A stretch of 50,327 nt of DNA from Acidaminobacter sp. (GTDB lineage: Bacteria; Bacillota_A; Clostridia; Peptostreptococcales; Acidaminobacteraceae), in the NCBI GenBank assembly GCA_009881125.1, contig WXFH01000047.1, forward strand, positions 1 to 50,327, in the 5' to 3' direction. Shown piece by piece: positions 49,110 through 50,327 of this stretch (positions are counted from its first letter, which is position 1; each line of letters starts with the position of its first letter). The position numbers and the translations under genes are program-made. The notes below the pieces were generated by a model, which worked only from the letters and a program-made list of their open reading frames with translations, was not told the DNA's origin and did no database searches.

Positions 49110-49130
49110 CGCCTATTGACACCGAGTTTC
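49088..49130. repeat. 43 bp palindromic element at gene end
   Basis: Arms GAAACTCGGTGTC and GACACCGAGTTTC (13 bp, perfect) around TGCGGCTGACGCCTATT. Second copy of the long form seen at 18752-18795; it overlaps the end of the MFS gene and supplies its stop codon at 49107-49109. Confidence 0.88.
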
Positions 49131-49143
49131 ACTTCAAAAAAAG

Positions 49144-49187
49144 TGAGGCAGAAAAGGGTGACGAACACCCTCTTCTGCCTCATTTTT
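49144..49187. terminator. bidirectional terminator
   Basis: Stem TGAGGCAGAA/TTCTGCCTCA with AGGGTG/CACCCT inside, A-run before and TTTTT after, between the convergent MFS and QueG-like genes. Confidence 0.85.
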
Positions 49188-49197
49188 CATTTTTACT

Positions 49198-49950
49198 TTA
49201 CCCTTTAAATGCACATGGCATGCCGGCGACGCACTTCCCGCAGACATCCGCTAAACCCAGGTGCTTGAGATGGCGGGCGTTTTCCAGGCACATTTCGTAG
49301 CACCGGTGACGGTCGAAATGTTCAAAAAACAGGGCGTTGTGAACGCAGGCGGAGACGCAGGCACCGCAAGACCCGTCAGCCTTGTAGGCACAGCGCTCAA
49401 GATCAGGGCGGGGCGAAGGCTCAAGGACTAAGTCCGTAACAATGCTGCCCACGCGCCCGGCGCAGCCTGCTTCTGTGATCAGCATGTTGTTGAGCCCAAA
49501 GGTGCCCAGCCCCGCGGCATAGGCCACGTGGCGATGGGACCAGTCGCTCATGAGCCGCTCCTCATCAAAGTTGTGAGTGGCGGGCATGTTGGTGCCCTTA
49601 AAGCCCTTTGCGGCCAGTTCTCGTGCCATGTGGGCGTTAATCTCGCCTATCAGTGTGTTAGTCTCTATGTAGGCCTGCCCCCAGGCTTCTGAACTTAATC
49701 TGCCTGGTATATTGCTTTTCACAATGGACGCTTCGAAGGGGAGGAAATAAGCGATTACGCTCGCTGCCTCCGGGATGAAGTCCTGAGGCAGGCAGTGCGT
49801 CGGGCTTACGACGTCTTTGAAGAGCAGGAAGAGCGGATCACGTGCATCTGCATAGGCGACAAGCGGTGTCTTCCAGCGGGTCGCTATTTCAGGCCGGGAT
49901 TCGAAGTCTCTTACAAAAGTGGTGATGGTGCTTTCGATCCAGGTTTTCAA
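49198..49950 (-). CDS. QueG-like double [4Fe-4S] protein
   Basis: 250 residues resembling the epoxyqueuosine-reductase/COG1600 family: AGLGTFGLNNMLITEAGCAGRVGSIVTDLVLEP, then CGACVSACVHNALFFEHFDRHRCYEMC and CGKCVAGMPC, enough Cys for two [4Fe-4S] clusters. True QueG is about 380 residues with a cobalamin site and HEAT repeats; this shorter form lacks the C-terminal part, so the substrate is uncertain. TTG start at 49950 is supported by AAAGGAGGT. Confidence 0.85.
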   Translation of the reverse strand: MKTWIESTITTFVRDFESRPEIATRWKTPLVAYADARDPLFLLFKDVVSPTHCLPQDFIPEAASVIAYFLPFEASIVKSNIPGRLSSEAWGQAYIETNTLIGEINAHMARELAAKGFKGTNMPATHNFDEERLMSDWSHRHVAYAAGLGTFGLNNMLITEAGCAGRVGSIVTDLVLEPSPRPDLERCAYKADGSCGACVSACVHNALFFEHFDRHRCYEMCLENARHLKHLGLADVCGKCVAGMPCAFKG

Positions 49951-49990
49951 AGGGGAGTACCTCCTTTAAAAATAAACATTTATAAGTGTG

Positions 49991-50026
49991 GCGAGAACAC
50001 CCGTGACTTCAGTCATGGGATGAATC
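49991..50026 (+). mobile_element. IS200/IS605 right-end-like hairpin remnant
   Basis: CCCGTGAC-TTCA-GTCATGGG (50000-50019, one G-T pair), preceded by GCGAGAACA and followed by ATGAATC. This closely resembles the hairpin at the 3' end of many tnpB genes, which is part of the guide RNA scaffold and the element's right end. No tnpA or tnpB coding sequence is left, so it is called a remnant from memory of such ends. Confidence 0.5.
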
Positions 50027-50171
50027 GCTCATCCGTATTCGGTTTAAGTCATGATTAAGACAATATGAGTCTTGTCTGCATCCTTCATCATTAATCCATT
50101 TTTTGCGATATAGCAACAAGGGTGGTAATGAAAATACAATGAAATGACTAAATATTTTTCTTGATTTTCCC

Positions 50172-50199
50172 TTGATAAAGAACAAGTGTTTGGTATAAT
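50172..50199 (+). promoter_or_regulatory. promoter near the window end
   Basis: TTGATA (50172-50177), 16 bp, TATAAT (50194-50199) preceded by TGG (extended -10). Confidence 0.6.
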
Positions 50200-50216
50200 A
50201 ATAGCAGGAGATTAAA

Positions 50217-50267
50217 TTGAATCTGCGGAACGTCCTTCAATCACTTAAAATCAACGACTGTCGGTAG
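50217..50267 (+). CDS. possible 16-residue leader peptide
   Basis: CAGGAG at 50205-50210 lies 6 bp before TTG 50217, which opens MNLRNVLQSLKINDCR and a stop. It directly follows the promoter at 50172-50199. It could be a regulatory leader for a gene outside the window or chance. Confidence 0.25.
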   Translation: MNLRNVLQSLKINDCR

Positions 50268-50327
50268 GGTAATGAAATAAGATGCCTGCCGCTTTTGATA
50301 GGTTTTAGTGATTTTTTTGTTTTTTGT

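Larger units (their letters stand above)
49951..50327. other. intergenic region at the window end
   Basis: 377 bp. Holds an IS200/IS605-like hairpin (49991-50026), a hairpin AAGAC/GTCTT near 50055-50075, a good + strand promoter (50172-50199) and a short frame (50217-50267). The downstream gene, if any, lies outside the window. Confidence 0.6.

Noticed and set aside
50200..50327. Possible riboswitch after the last promoter
   Set aside because: I could not match it to a known class and the downstream gene is outside the window; only a short leader frame is reported.

Overview
The window looks like a chromosomal stretch of a low-to-mid GC anaerobic member of the Clostridia (Firmicutes). This rests on the strong AGGAGG ribosome sites with frequent TTG/GTG starts, many rho-independent terminators, a clostridial cell-wall amidase, BirA- and Zur-type operators, and an NADH/ferredoxin/NADPH flavin iron-sulfur complex of the Stn (Sporomusa-type transhydrogenase) kind. 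An Acidaminobacter/Fusibacter-like or acetogenic relative is a guess; the window has no 16S rRNA.

Layout. 1-1200: ten tRNA genes in one + strand cluster (Leu, fMet, Glu, Val, Asp, Tyr, Gly, Lys, Cys, Arg) closed by a terminator. 1.5-13.7 kb: an FtsL-like division protein, a large N-acetylmuramoyl-alanine amidase, cobyrinate a,c-diamide synthase, an aminotransferase, an orphan carB, a PadR/HAAS membrane-protein pair and plsC. 14-19 kb: a zinc uptake operon (binding lipoprotein, His-tailed ATPase, permease, Zur) behind a 7-1-7 operator, a DUF697 protein and a 50-residue rubredoxin-like protein. 19-30 kb: transporter, nucleotidyltransferase, dipeptidase and acetyltransferase genes, a two-component system with a SHOCT protein, ilvE, a D-serine dehydratase fused to an acetyltransferase, and a tag-thpR-exporter operon. 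30-39 kb: cold-shock protein, acetyltransferase, DUF1667 protein, a CarH-like B12 protein in an operon with a MacB/FtsX-type ABC transporter whose ATPase has degenerate motifs, a HAD phosphatase, pterin dehydratase, an RbsD-like protein lacking its catalytic residues, bioY with a BirA box, and an idi operon. 39-45 kb: the three-gene Stn-like electron-bifurcating complex. 45-50 kb: Crp/Fnr regulator, ssb paralogue, PHP phosphatase, MFS protein, a QueG-like iron-sulfur protein and an IS200/IS605-like hairpin remnant.

Three signals stand out. First, the 12-mer ACCATCGGCAAA occurs nine times exactly on both strands, within genes and between them, when far less than one copy is expected. Second, a family of palindromic elements built on GGTGTCAGACACC is scattered in intergenic sites, including an eight-unit tandem array and two copies of a longer 43-44 bp form. 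Third, the stand-alone B12 protein carries the W-x9-EH and E-x-H-x-x-G signatures of the CarH light-sensing module but no DNA-binding domain, and overlaps an ABC permease gene by 4 bp. This is the best candidate for an undescribed system.
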